From Cryptomeria japonica (lineage: Eukaryota > Streptophyta > Pinopsida > Cupressales > Cupressaceae), in the NCBI RefSeq assembly GCF_030272615.1, contig NC_081415.1, positions 264,168,925 to 264,232,924 of the forward strand: a DNA stretch of 64,000 bases. The letters are read 5' to 3'. The translations under genes were made by a program, and so were the position numbers. This document shows positions 49,301 to 60,659 of this stretch, in pieces (within the stretch, counting starts at the first letter, position 1; each line of letters begins with the position of its first letter). The notes under the pieces were generated by a model, which saw only the letters and a list, made by a program, of their open reading frames with translations, searched no databases and had not been told where the DNA came from.

Positions 49301-50248
49301 TGACTTTCTTTTCTTTTCTTTTTCTTTTTCATATTTCTCAAAACAAATAAATGAAAATTTCCTCTTTTTTTGAAAATTCCATTTTCCATAAATAGCAATT
49401 AAATCAACTTTTCTACTAAATAGGAAAACAATGAGTTAGCTTTATTTGCATATATTAAAAGCAATTAACTAATTTATTCTACTTCTTCCGTTGGATCTAA
49501 ACACGATTACTTTGCCAAAATAAGCAACTAAAAGTTAAAATCTAATACACTAATCAATTAAGCTTGATTCAAGACGTAAGGCATAATAAGGAATGAATCA
49601 CTCAAGCCAACAAATAATGACAACTTAAACTTTAAATAAATAACCGAACCACTAAGGCACGCAAATCGAGGAAAAGTAAAAAGACTCAAAATTTGAATAA
49701 AAGGGATGAACGACCGACTGACGGCACTCACAATAATAGACTGAGGTAAGGACTAGGGTCAAAAGCTATCTCCTCCACTCCCATCGGACATATAAGGCAC
49801 GCTCAGACCTGTGAAGCTAGGTGGAGACGATACCCCGTACCTACCCGGTACTTGTACCTGCAATATCCTGCATCACCGAAGCACACATACATGCATATAA
49901 ATATAGAATACACGACACGCACACCGATGAAGGAGAATCGCGACGTTCCCTGTCTCATCGAAATGAGTGAAGGAAAATCGTCCCCTTGCATCCAATACAA
50001 TAGCAAACACGCAACATATATATGACACATCGCCTAGATAAAGTAAGATGTCAGTACGAGCAATAATCCATGAAATACTAGAAATCACCAATACTGAAAT
50101 ACTGAAAATAACTCATGCATCCAATATCCAAATAAACATGAAATAATATCAAATACGTCTGCAAAATGTCGAGCAATAAAGTGTCAACTGAATAGTAAAC
50201 TGCAACACAAAGACAGTCTAATAAGTCCGATCAAAACGGGGTACTACA
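46348..50248 (+). mobile_element. Solo LTR S1 (3,901 bp) nested in M
   Basis: TSD AAAAC at 46343-46347 and 50249-50253. It starts TGTAATGCCCCGCC and ends CGGGGTACTACA. It contains no gag or pol domain, so I call it a solo LTR. A GC-rich island at 48,165-48,330 carries two copies of CAGCGCTTGCTGC and is bracketed by A and T homopolymers. A block at 47,036-47,420 matches the reverse complement of 63,600-64,000. Confidence 0.88.
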
Positions 50249-51369
50249 AAAACTTAGCAGTGTTCGGTATATACAGTGCCTCTAGGTCACGCTTACAGGT
50301 AATGTCGTCATGTTGAACTACTGCACTTAACACCTAATAAAGATGCATCAACGACGTTTGTGGCATCGTCCTTATAAATCATCGGGGAGTAATAAGGGAC
50401 ACTTGGAAGTTAAAATCCAAGGGGCCGGTAATCCCCCTTGGATCGATAATCTAATAAGATAATCCTTAAATAATTTTTACATCCACTGAGTTAAACCATA
50501 GTAAAGCCCCTTAAGGTTGATTGAGTGAAATGCTTTTATGAAATTGATTAATCTTGAAGAGTTGATGTCGATTGACAATTTGGTCAAGGGTGACGCTTGT
50601 GATAGGTATTAAGATCTAGTTGTTTTAGGCCACAAGCAATAGGCCATCTTGAGCCTTTGCTTAAGTGCTACCATTGTGGGTAGCAACCGCAGAGAAACTG
50701 TCTGGGACATTGACCCTAGAAAGGGTTGCATACCCACTAATCAGTTTACATCTAACCATAGAGTAGAAAATAGAACTACATACTTTACACCTTGATCCCA
50801 TGTCGAAACGGGTATGTAGGCAGTCTTGGGACGGAGTTGTCCCTGGTACTCAGGCGTTCATGGATGGGGTCTAGGTTTGGTAAGAAGGAGGATTGAGTAG
50901 ATTCCTAATTTGAAAGATAAGTATAATAAAAAGGAAAAAGTAATTCAATGCATGCTCGGAAGGAATCCCGTATGGATTCGCTTGACTTCCCGAGGCTTTA
51001 AGCCAAATTCTGAGGTGGAATTCAAGCTTGTATTATGTTATTTTAATTTCTCCTAAGGATGGCGACCTCGGTGCACTCCTATTAGAAGAGTGTAGTACTT
51101 AGTGAGTGACTCAGGACCCAAATGGTCCCGATGAGTCTAAGTCTCTGGCCAGAGCACCTCCTATCCCAATTGGATAGATGAAATCCCCTACTCCGTATGG
51201 ATAGATGCCTAACCTGTATGGTTAGATGCTCATCCCGGATGGATGAATGCATAATCCTAATGGATGGATGCCCAGAGTATGCGATTAAATCAAACACAAA
51301 TGATTAAAGTAAACAAAAATAGAGTGGTCAAATTTTGTTGGGTTAAGTATAGCGGGTTATTACAACAGT

Positions 51370-53200
51370 AACAAGATGAATGATTCACCGTGTTAAAGCA
51401 GGCTTCTAGGTTAAGCACCATACACAATCAAAACAACGAGCAAGAGAAATGCTCTCAAGGAAAAGAACAGTGATATTATAACTGTCACAAGCAAAAAATA
51501 GTGCATTCAAAAGGTCACCATTGAGAAAGATCAGTTATAAAGACACAGTGCAGGGAATACACACTTATTCTTGAAGAGCATTAAGACAAAGAACAAAAGA
51601 CAGTGATAAAGGTTGGAAGCATTAATATATATCAGACCATTTGAAGGGCAATATGCAGTCACATCTCATCATGCAAGACATTTGCATAACTGTCAAAGGA
51701 CAGTCAAGAAGGAAGCACAAGGAGCCATCAATAAGAGCCAAGCACATACGACTTTTGAGTTAGCAGTCACTATAAGGCTTGTCACAATCATACAGTGAAT
51801 TTTGAACTTAGTTTCAGCTTTCTAAAATGGATGATAGTGGTAGAAATCTCATCAACCACAATGAGCAACCTATATAGATGATAAAGAAGCACATCCAAGG
51901 TACAGTCATCACAGTTAAGGGAATATTAACAACCCCCAACAATACAAAAGGATTATGATAGTCAAGGACTACCACAAAAACTGAGGAGATATCCATTAAA
52001 GGATACAAGCCTAGGTGTTTTGACAGTGAAGGAAATAGTGCTAGTACCCTCATCATTGATACAAACCACAATTGAGTCATTTCATGAGCACAAATGCAAA
52101 TTAAAGGACCTCCAAGGCTTATTTATAGTCCCTTATACCCATGAATACAGATCTAGAAGATAATACTGTCAAGATAGTTATGAAGTTATTACACAGTGTG
52201 CTGCAACAAGAGATCAAGCACATTTATGAATGGATTGAAGGGGCTTTATTTTCTCTGTCCAAACAGTGACTAGCATAATTAACAAGGGCATCGAGATCCT
52301 ATAGGTTGACAACCCTAACAATGACTAAGGTCAAGGATATTGTTAAAACGGTATTTGGCAGTGATACAAGGATAGTTTATTTAAAAGTATGACCTCAAAT
52401 ATAGATAGAAAAATAGCTCACAAGGAAAATATGTAGAGAATGAAGCTTCATTGGATAGTGAATGCCTTACCAAAATGTAAGAGGACAGTCATCTTTGACT
52501 ATCATAATCCAATTCATTGACATATTTTACTGTCAAAAGGATTATATGCAAAGCTTTGCACAAAAGCACAGTAAGAAAAGATATAAAAGGTCAATACATA
52601 GGATCTTAATGTTAGAACAACCATTAAATAAAAGTAATCGTGAATGATGAAATACAATTTGCAGTCTTCTTCTCTAAGAGCAAAAACTAAAGTCACAGGT
52701 CCAAAGCAGACCTTTACCAGTCAAAGGGACAGTGTTGAAGAACACAGAGCACAGTGTCTCAGAGCAAATAGTTTCTTAACACTCACCGAGGGTTTCAAAG
52801 CTCAAAGTCAATAAACTATAAAGAGCAGTGGTCTTTCATGGTAGCCTACAAATTTTGTACAGGACACAATAACAGTGAATGTGTAAAGAGCCCTCCATAG
52901 AATCAAAGTGCATAAGTACTAGTCTTTTGCAATCACAAGGGTTTTTGAAATAAGGTTAAGAATGTATATGCTAATCTAATTTTTAGGTTCAAAACTTGTT
53001 TCCATTTTATGTACTCATTCCATGATTATTCAATGAGTTAAGTTAGCATGCAACGAAGCCAAGTTCAGAGAAAAAGGTGGAGTTTTAAAATCCTCCTCAG
53101 GTTAAGGCCTGACAATATGGGAAGGTTTTAATGCAAATAGGGCAGTTCATGAGCAGTTTGACCCATGTCATAGATGCTTTATTAGTTAAGGGCAAATTTT
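51370..53200. other. Non-coding region dense in ACAGT/ACTGT words
   Basis: No coding signal. Between 51,365 and 52,900 I counted about 20 ACAGT or ACTGT pentamers, often extended to ACAGTGA or ACAGTCA. About three would be expected by chance. The same flavour is seen left of M (34,650-35,563), so M inserted inside this sequence. Confidence 0.6.
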
Positions 53201-54246
53201 AAGCATTTCACAGTCACTTTGCATGAGTTTTAAAAGTTCTTTTGCGTGATATCTTCTCAAATTCGATCAAAAGGAAAATCCCATGTAATAAATAAATATT
53301 AAAAGAGTGTTTTAAGGGCAAATACAACATTTCCACATCGACTTAGCACTCTACATGCATGCACCATGAATTAGGGAGCAGTTTGTACCCACAAATAGTC
53401 AGTTTGAAGCAATTTTGCATGAGTTTTTGTATGGTTTCAAAGAAAATTTGACCAAGAAGACTCTTCACGCAGATTTTAGAGATTAAAGATTAAATAAAGA
53501 AAAGGCACAATTAGTTAGCCTTCAGCTCCTTCTATATATTCTTCTATTCTTCTATTCTTCCATTTTTTTCTAGTTCTTTTCTTTTTCCAACTTGTATTGT
53601 AGCTTTGGCAAAGCTCTTTCAAGCTGAAGAATGCATTGTACCTCAATTTTTTGAGTTTGTAACAACAAAGACACCTTTATTTATCAATAAAGCAACATGT
53701 TTTACCTTCTCAAATCTATGTTTTGTGTGCTTGATGAATGATCTTGATGCAATTTTTGTGATTTGATATATGAGATCCTTAAATTCTGTCTCATTTATTC
53801 GCCTTTATGTGGAATGTTCAAATTCAAGTGGGTTATAAGTTGTATTGAAATGTTCAGTTGTTTTAGTTGTGAAAACAATTTGTTTTCCTTCAAGACCCTG
53901 AAAACAATCTTCTTATGAAACATTTTTGTTTGATTTGAATTAAGTAGAGTTGTGTATAAAGAAAGTTGATTTGTTAAGAAGTATTGTGAGTTGATAGGTT
54001 GCAGATTTCATTTGATTATTTTGGTGCATCACCTCTGGTAGCTTTAGGATTTTCAAGTTCCAGTTATCCTTCTATCGTTTTCCCATCAAGATAGCTAGTT
54101 TGCAAGAGATTTTCATCAGGGAACTAACCCCCTCTGGAGATTTACCTTCAATTTTGAGCAACCCACAGGCTCGATGGTGTTTCCATGTTTCACAGTATTG
54201 CTGAGCTCCCAGTTTAGCATTAGAGTGCAATCTTTCATGACAACAA
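53201..54246. other. Non-coding region before the copia RNase H
   Basis: No supported gene. It includes a TTCTATTCTTCTATTC run (53,540) and AATAAA-like words near 53,690, as in an LTR end, but no terminal repeat could be paired. Confidence 0.4.
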
Positions 54247-54960
54247 GTAATCGAATACAAGTTGACTAAGGATGATGATTCCCCTAAGGCAAATCAAACT
54301 AGATACAGATCTATGGTTGGTGGATTACTCTATTCGACTCAGACCAAACCTGATATCATGAATTCAATTTCTCTTGTTGCTAGATTTCAAGTTGATCCTA
54401 AGGAATCTCATGTTGTAGCTGTCAAAAGAATTTTCAGATATTTGAAAGGAATACTTGATTTTGGTCTATGGTATCCTAAAGATGATAATTTTACTTTGAG
54501 TTCTTTTACTAATGCTAATTGGACAGGAGATGTGGGTGACACAAAGAGTACTAGTGGTGGTGCATTTTTGTTGGGAAAAAGATTGGTTTCATGGTTAAGA
54601 AAAAAACCAAATTCTATTTCTTTATCTACTATAGAGGCAGAGTACGTTGCTACTGCAAACAATTGTACTTAGGTGGTATGGATGAAGCGAACGTTAAAGG
54701 ATATCAAAGTAGTGTATGATGAGTCTATAGCTATCAACTGTGATAATTCAAGTGCAATTAACATTTGTAAGAATCTAGTGTTGCATTCAAAGAATAAATA
54801 TATATCCATCAAGTTTCACTTTTTGAGAGAAAAGGTAAATGAGAAGGAAATCTGATTGGAGTATGTGTCTACTAAAAACAAATTGTAGACATCTTCATGA
54901 AGCCTTTGCCTAAAGATACTTTTGAGTATCTGAAAGGGAAGTTAGGGGTGATTATCCCTC
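54247..54960 (+). pseudogene. Ty1/copia RT end and RNase H, second part
   Basis: KLTKDDDSP, YRSMVGGLLY, VKRIFRYLKGILDFGLWYP, FTNANWTGDVGDTKSTSGG, WLRKKPNSISLSTIEAEYVA and INCDNSSAINICKN are standard copia RNase H text. The first position, usually DADW, reads NANW, so one catalytic Asp is lost. It joins in sense and register of content with the RT part ending at 32505. Stops become frequent after 54,850. Confidence 0.88.
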
Positions 54961-55149
54961 CCGATTAGAATTAAGATGGATTTGGTATGCACCAGTTTGG
55001 TACATTTCATAGTCATATCTTGTGATCCAGATTGATGGTTGGTGGTTGCTACTTAGGGAGAGTAGTCAATTTTTGTGTATTAGATATTCGGATTCAGTTT
55101 TGTAAGTTTTGTGGTTTAATTGAAAATATGTGCCTTTTCCATTGATGTC

Positions 55150-55163
55150 AAAGGGGGAGAGAG
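55150..55163 (+). promoter_or_regulatory. Polypurine tract of the copia element
   Basis: AAAGGGGGAGAGAG, typical of copia elements, about 70 bp before the proposed LTR start. Confidence 0.6.
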
Positions 55164-55231
55164 TCATGTGAAAAACCTGTGAAGAGTTTTGGGGGTGAGA
55201 GGAATTTCTTTTTCTTCGTCATTGATTGTTT

Positions 55232-56595
55232 TGTTGGAATCATGTTGCAAATATGTGCTTGAGAGATATTTGAGAGATGTTGTCATTGATGTCAACATAT
55301 TTTCTCTGTCTATGTCAGTGATGCAGTGATGTCATTGATATTTAGTTGATTCAACTCAAGTTTAAGAGGTCCACGTGAAGATTTGATTGAGTTATGAGTG
55401 TTTGTGTTATGACCAGTTTTTTAGTTGTTTAGTGGTGATAGAGTGTCAGTATCTTGATCTACATTGCTCTGCATTGTAATATCTTGATCTACAAATTTGG
55501 TAGTATGTTTGGAATGTTGATGTCTATCCTTAATTCAAGTGGTTCATGATTTGGAGGTCCGCAAGTGATTTTTCAAGTTGACAATCATTGCAATTAGTGT
55601 TCTTGAGATCTGGTATAGGGATCTTGATGATTCTATTAATTTTTGTTGGTGGAGATGTTGCTATGGTAATTCATGATGCTTGTAGATGTTTCTAGACCGT
55701 GTGCTTTTTGTGTTGGTGGTCCATATTGATCGTTGAGCTCGTAATTGATGATTTTCTTCAGTTCGATGGTGATATTCATGTTCTTGGTCAAGTGGATGCT
55801 TGTAGCGTGTTGCAGATATTTGAGATGTAATTCTAGGAGGTGTTTCATGTTTGAGGCTATTAATTTGGGTCCATGCTATGTCTTGACTGACATTTCTTAG
55901 TTCGAATATGATATTGTAGTATGTATTGTTATATTTTTGTAATTAGGTGATGAGTGTTGAGCCGACCTTGGTGATTTCTACAAGGTTGATGTCATGTATA
56001 AATAATTGTAATATCTTTGTATTTGGTATGTAAGTGGCAAGTGGATGAGAGTGATTGTGTATGTGCACTGAATGTATACATCTTTTGAAGGTAGAGAAGA
56101 GTGAGAAGATGAAATTTGTTTTGTTCTTCAATGGAATTGAACCAGGCATTAAGGAGATGCTAATTCATACTTCATAATTTTTGGATGTGATTGAAGATTG
56201 CTTGTAAGGCAATGAGCCTTCCCTGGGTAATAAGTCTTCTTTGTTTTGAGCAGTTACCTCTAGACAGTTTTCTTGAATGCATGTGCATTCCCATTTTAAT
56301 ACTTCTAATAGAGTATACCTATTTTTTGGGTTCATCCCCATTGTTGTTTTTCCCTTAAATGGGTTTCCACATAAAAAAATCTCTGTGTTATATGTGTTCA
56401 TGTTGTGTTGCTGATTTATGCTTTCTTGTTTGATAATCAGATCTAAGAATAAGTTTAAGTTGTGTAAGTTTTTGTGACAACTAATTCACCCCCCGTCTTA
56501 GTTGTCTGCCCTATTTTTTAAGAGTAAGTTTAAGTTATGTAAGTTTTTGTGACAGCTGATTCACCCCCCTCTCAGTTGTCTACCATATTTTCATC
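55232..56595 (+). repeat. 3' LTR of the copia element (ends approximate)
   Basis: Start proposed at TGTTGGAATCATG. Near its end it carries the text TTGTTTTTCCC...ATGGGTTTCCACAT and TGATTCACCCCCCTCTCAG, which parallel those at the end of solo LTR S2 and are typical of copia LTRs. A TSD could not be found, so both ends are uncertain by tens of bases. Confidence 0.6.
56445..56592 (+). repeat. 74-bp tandem duplication at the copia LTR end
   Basis: Two units with AAGTTTTTGTGACA at 56467 and 56541 and ATTCACCCCCC following in each. Spacing is 74 bp. They differ at several positions. Confidence 0.85.
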
Positions 56596-57040
56596 ATACC
56601 CTAGCGCAAGGGGGGCAAGATCAAAATAATTGTGTTTTCATCTCTCTTGTTCCTTCTTATTCTCCTAGAGCCTATTTTAATCATCAAAACATTTGTAGAG
56701 AAGATGATGTTATGCATTTCATTCATGATCTCTCTCCCCACATAGCATTATTAAAGATGAGTCCTTAGATGATCTTCCTTCTCAACCTACAAAAGAGGAT
56801 ATGCATGATGAAAGAAAGGAAAATCCTCCTCCACAAGATATTACTTCTTCATCTACTAATCCTTTCATTCCCTTTAAACATCCTTACACTACAAACTTCA
56901 AAGAAATTTATTACAATGTTCCCCGCCTTTTCAATTAACAAATTCTTATAGGAGTGGGTTTAACATGATATAAAAATAAGGTTTTAGAGGACAAGGACTT
57001 GGGAAATTTGAACAAAGAATTAGAGTCTCTATAAACCCTC
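56596..57040 (+). pseudogene. Element G polyprotein, left part with G-patch start
   Basis: Acidic and Pro/Ser-rich text (KEDMHDERKENPPPQDI) precedes GFRGQGLGKFEQRIRVSIN, a G-patch core with the last conserved Gly changed to Arg. It is cut at 57040 by solo LTR S2 and resumes in frame at 58739. G-patch segments occur in some plant gypsy and in D-type retroviral polyproteins and bind RNA. Stops are present. Confidence 0.65.
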
Positions 57041-58733
57041 TGTTGGCATTTGGCATAATTGATGCAGATGCAGGTGATGCAGTTGAAGTTGGATGACTGC
57101 ACCAGTAAAGGATAGAGTTCTATTTGTAATGAAGAGATTGTGATTCTATGAATAGATGACATGATTAGTTATTTGTGTTGTCATTGATGGCAACTGATGT
57201 CAAATGATGTTCCTGATGTTTTGTTTTGTCATCTAAGTAATTTGGTTTATCGAAAGACAGGGTTTACCGATAGAGAGATAAAGTCTATGAAATAGGACTT
57301 TAACTGGTAAAGCATAGTTGTTTTGATTGAATCGGTTGATCGACGATGATTGGTGATTTGTGGTTTGGATGGTGAAATTGTATCATGGAAAGATGTATAT
57401 GACCGGAACCAGAACTTGTGGAGATTACTAGAAGGCATATCTCAAATTTCTGATGAAGTTTTGTTAAGGTTTTAGTAGGGTTTAAGACTGGTGAAGAAAT
57501 CATCAAACCGGTAATGATTTCTGTTATGATGGTGATCGATGTCGAGTCTACATGAAGTTGGTAACATGACAAAACCCACGTGAAAGATTTAGTTGTTGTT
57601 TTGGCATGATTCAAGGAAGAATTTATTGGGAATCAACAAAATGCTTAGTAGAGTGTTTTGAGGGTTTGACTTTGGTACAGATCGGATTTTTGTGATGGGT
57701 CATGATCAACCAACAGTTGATATTGCATTGTAATTTGTTGTAATGATCTGTATAACGATTTGTGATGATATCTTATGATTGGAATTATAAATTCATGATG
57801 TAATTATGGTTTTGTGGCCGACCTAGTTGAGATGGCTATTTAGGATGACATAGTTGATGTTTATTATGTCGGTGGTCTTAGAGATTGTGTTAAGCCATCC
57901 AAGTGAAGTGTGAGATCTTCCTGAGAGTTGCAGAGTGTTGTGTATAACTAGATCTAATCAAGCAAGCAGATAAGTGCAAATAACAGATCATTTTCTTTCA
58001 CTGTTGTTCCCTAACGGTTGCAGTAGGTTAAATCCCTTAACCGGGTAGGTCCTAACAAGCCTTAAACATTTAAGTCCCCTAATAGGGAAGCTCTCAAAAG
58101 AGTGTTAAATCCTCTCACGAGGTTGATCCTAACAGATCATCAAGCTCCTAACTGAGCTACTAGGAAAATCCTCTAACCGAGTGACTCCTAATAGGTTTTG
58201 CTCCTAGCCAGGCGTATTGTAAGCTCCTAACATGGCTAAGCTCCTGAAAGGGCATACTTCAAAAGAGTAAAAATATTTGTGGGTGCCAACTCCCACCGTG
58301 GTTTTTCCCTATTTGGGTTTCCACGTCAAAAACTTATGGTGTTCATGTGTGGAATTTTTTTCATGTGATGTTCTTGTTTAAGTTTCATTTCATGCATTAT
58401 TTCTAAGACATCGATTATGATGTTTTATCATAAGTTTATCAAAGGTTACCAGTACTGATAAGGAATTGTCTGAGAATTTTTTTGATATGATTGATAAAGT
58501 TAATGAGTTAGTAAATGATCAAGTTTATATGATTGCTTTGGTGGTGAAAGTATTGATTGATGAGGTAAATGATTTGATTAATGCTTTTAGTAAATCTGAT
58601 TAAAGAAGTTTAGATATTTGTTAAAAGGTTTCAAATCTGAGATAAGTTTGATTTTGAGTTTAAAGTTGCAATTGGTCTTAATACTTGATTCACCCCCCCT
58701 CTCAGTATTAATCGGATCCTCATAGGATTAACA
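57041..58733 (+). mobile_element. Solo LTR S2 (1,693 bp), copia type
   Basis: TSD CCCTC at 57036-57040 and 58734-58738. It starts TGTTGGCATTTGGCAT and ends CATAGGATTAACA. It contains the conserved copia LTR block CACCGTGGTTTTTCCC...TTTGGGTTTCCACGT near 58,297-58,335. It also has a run of CTCCTAAC-type words at 58,010-58,255. No coding domain is present. Confidence 0.92.
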
Positions 58734-58738
58734 CCCTC

Positions 58739-59232
58739 CTACACAAATTAATATAGAAGGATTAGGACATTATCATAAATCTCCTATGGATGATCTCCTT
58801 AGAATTGAAGACTTCAAAGATCATTTTGCAAGACAAAGGATTCATAGAGAGTCTAAAAGTGCTTCTTCTTCAAAAACTCCTTTTTGCTCCTTTCATCAAA
58901 CACATGATCACCATGCTAATGATTGTCCAGATTTTCAAAAAAGTATGCAAGAATTATTTGGTAATGGAGTTATTAAATTTCCCGATGAAAATCCTTCTTC
59001 TTCTACCAATCCTAATCATAAATCACAAAAGAATAAGCCTACACCTATTGATGATCAAGAAAACTTGGCAACTAGAATCTTTTGGAAATTGAAGTATGAC
59101 AAAAATGTTGTTTTCCCTCTTGTAAAGTTTAGCACTAAACATAAAGAAGGAAGTGGATATTGTATTTTTCATCATGGTGGTTCTCATTCTCTTGGAAAAT
59201 GTAAAACATTTAAGGAATTTGTTCAAGAATAA
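58739..59232 (+). pseudogene. Element G polyprotein, right part with two CHHC knuckles
   Basis: After the S2 duplication the frame continues (INIEGLGHYHKSPMDDLLRI). It then shows CSFHQTHDHHANDC and CIFHHGGSHSLGKC, both C-X2-H-X4-H-X4-C, and stops at 59230. From 58786 to the end it is uninterrupted (148 codons). The knuckle form is that of element 1 gag (CQFHRQPGHDTEKC), so the two may be related families. Confidence 0.75.
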
Positions 59233-60659
59233 TACGATCATGCTCGTATATGTCTTTCAACATATCTTGCTCTCTTTCTTGGTGTAAAGGTGGTGCCTTG
59301 GCACTCCTTTCACCCTCATGTTTCTCCTCATCCTATGACACAAGTAGTTAACTTAATTGGGGGCTCATTATCATTAGAGGTGGTGATTTTTCAATTTCAA
59401 ATAGCTTGGGGTAGGAATATGATTCTCCTCGCTCTCATCTTTTGAGTTTCACCATTTCCTTTATGGATTGCATTCTTCATAACTTGATGTCCTTTCTTGC
59501 ATAGAGTTGTCCTTCATTTGAATGCGTGTGTGTTCCTTGAATAGGACTTATTATTTGTTTGAAATGGTACGTTTCTTATGAATAGTCTCTTCTAAGGAAA
59601 TGTATGATACTCCCTTCTAATCTATCCTTCACTTCTTGCTTGGGGGGAAAGGATGACAATTTCCCTTTCTCTCTTGCTATCTAAAGTATCACCATTCTCT
59701 TTAGGGATTGCATTTTTCATATGTTGATATCCTTTCTTGCATGGAACAATATGTCTCTTATGACCAATCCCTCCTTAGGGAGAATTTGTGATCTTTCTTT
59801 CTTTCTCTCTTTCTCTTTGAAGATTACCTCTTCTTTAGAGTTGCATTTTACATATATTAATGCCCTTTCTTGCATTGAATATTTTTCCATGTGAGTATAC
59901 TGTGAATTTGCTTATGTCTAATCTCTCCTTATAGGAGTTTATGATTATTCTTCTCACTCTTTCTCTTTGAGGATTACCTCTTCTTTTGTATTGCATTGTT
60001 CATAACTTGATGCCCTTTCTTGCATAATAATTTTCCTTCATGTGAGTACACGTGTGTCCCTTGTGAGGACCTATTCTTTTTTTGAAATGGTATGTCTTTT
60101 ATGAATAATATCTCTTTAGAAATTGTGTAATTCTTCTCATTGTCCTTACACTTGGGGGCAATGAGTTCTTTTTCTCTTCCCTTTTTAAGGATCTACTTTT
60201 CCTTTATTGAGTGGTGTTTGTTTCATGATTTGATGTCATTTCCTTGTGAGAAGTTGTTTACTCAAGGATTCTCTCTTATGAAAGAGGTGTATGTCCTTGG
60301 CTACAACCTCTTTTTCACTTGGTGATATACACCTATCATAAGCTTATCCCCCCACATTGGTTCAAAAGTGTCCACCCTTCATCAAGAATCTCTTTCACCT
60401 AGCAATAGGAGGAAGGTATGCATTCTTGTTCTCCTTCCCTTCTTTTGGTAGAAGATGTTATTTTTGTTCAAGAAATCCCTCTAATTATGGAAACCCTAAT
60501 TTTCCACCCATTACACCAATACATGTAGAAAGAATGATACAGATCTATATTTAATAAGCCTCAAGATCAAGAATAATAGATGATATACTAGTAATCACCT
60601 TGAGATCATTTTTTTTGCTAACTTTACACAATCATGAATTTGACTATCAAGGACAAACC
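59233..60659 (+). other. Non-coding spacer of G with four diverged repeats
   Basis: The block TTGATGTCCTTTCTTGCAT and variants recurs with CCTTTCTTGC at 59491, 59731, 59864 and 60014. Neighbouring words such as 'cttatgaatag' and 'tttagggattgcatt' also recur. No frame of note. 'Cttgggggc' words match those at the left end of the window. Confidence 0.6.

Larger units (their letters stand above)
35569..51364 (+). mobile_element. Element M: chromovirus-type (Tekay-like) Ty3/gypsy retrotransposon, complete, with nested solo LTR
   Basis: TSD ACAGT at 35564-35568 and 51365-51369. LTRs run TGTC[AG]CAACC...TTACA. The internal part of 4.8 kb holds PBS, gag, protease, RT, RNase H, integrase with chromodomain, and a polypurine tract. 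Removing S1 and its duplicated 5 bp, the 3' LTR is about 3,539 bp against 3,541 bp for the 5' LTR. In about 460 bp compared by hand (37,959 onward against 50,253 onward) I counted roughly two dozen differences, mostly transitions. Confidence 0.95.
43920..51364 (+). repeat. 3' LTR of M, split by solo LTR S1
   Basis: The two parts, 43920-46347 and 50249-51364, together match the 5' LTR. It begins TGTCGCAACC where the 5' copy has TGTCACAACC. The right end is TTACA before the TSD. It contains the four 127-bp repeats (44,500-45,000), the GC island (45419-45607) and a long TA run. Confidence 0.95.

Noticed and set aside
33009-51680. Shared word CTCATCATGCAAGACAT at 33009 and 51664
   Set aside because: The match does not extend beyond about 17 bp on either side, so it is not evidence for paired terminal repeats.
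32505-54246. A single LTR element filling the copia break
   Set aside because: I looked for matching LTRs and a TSD at 32,505 and 54,247 and found none, so only the interruption is reported.
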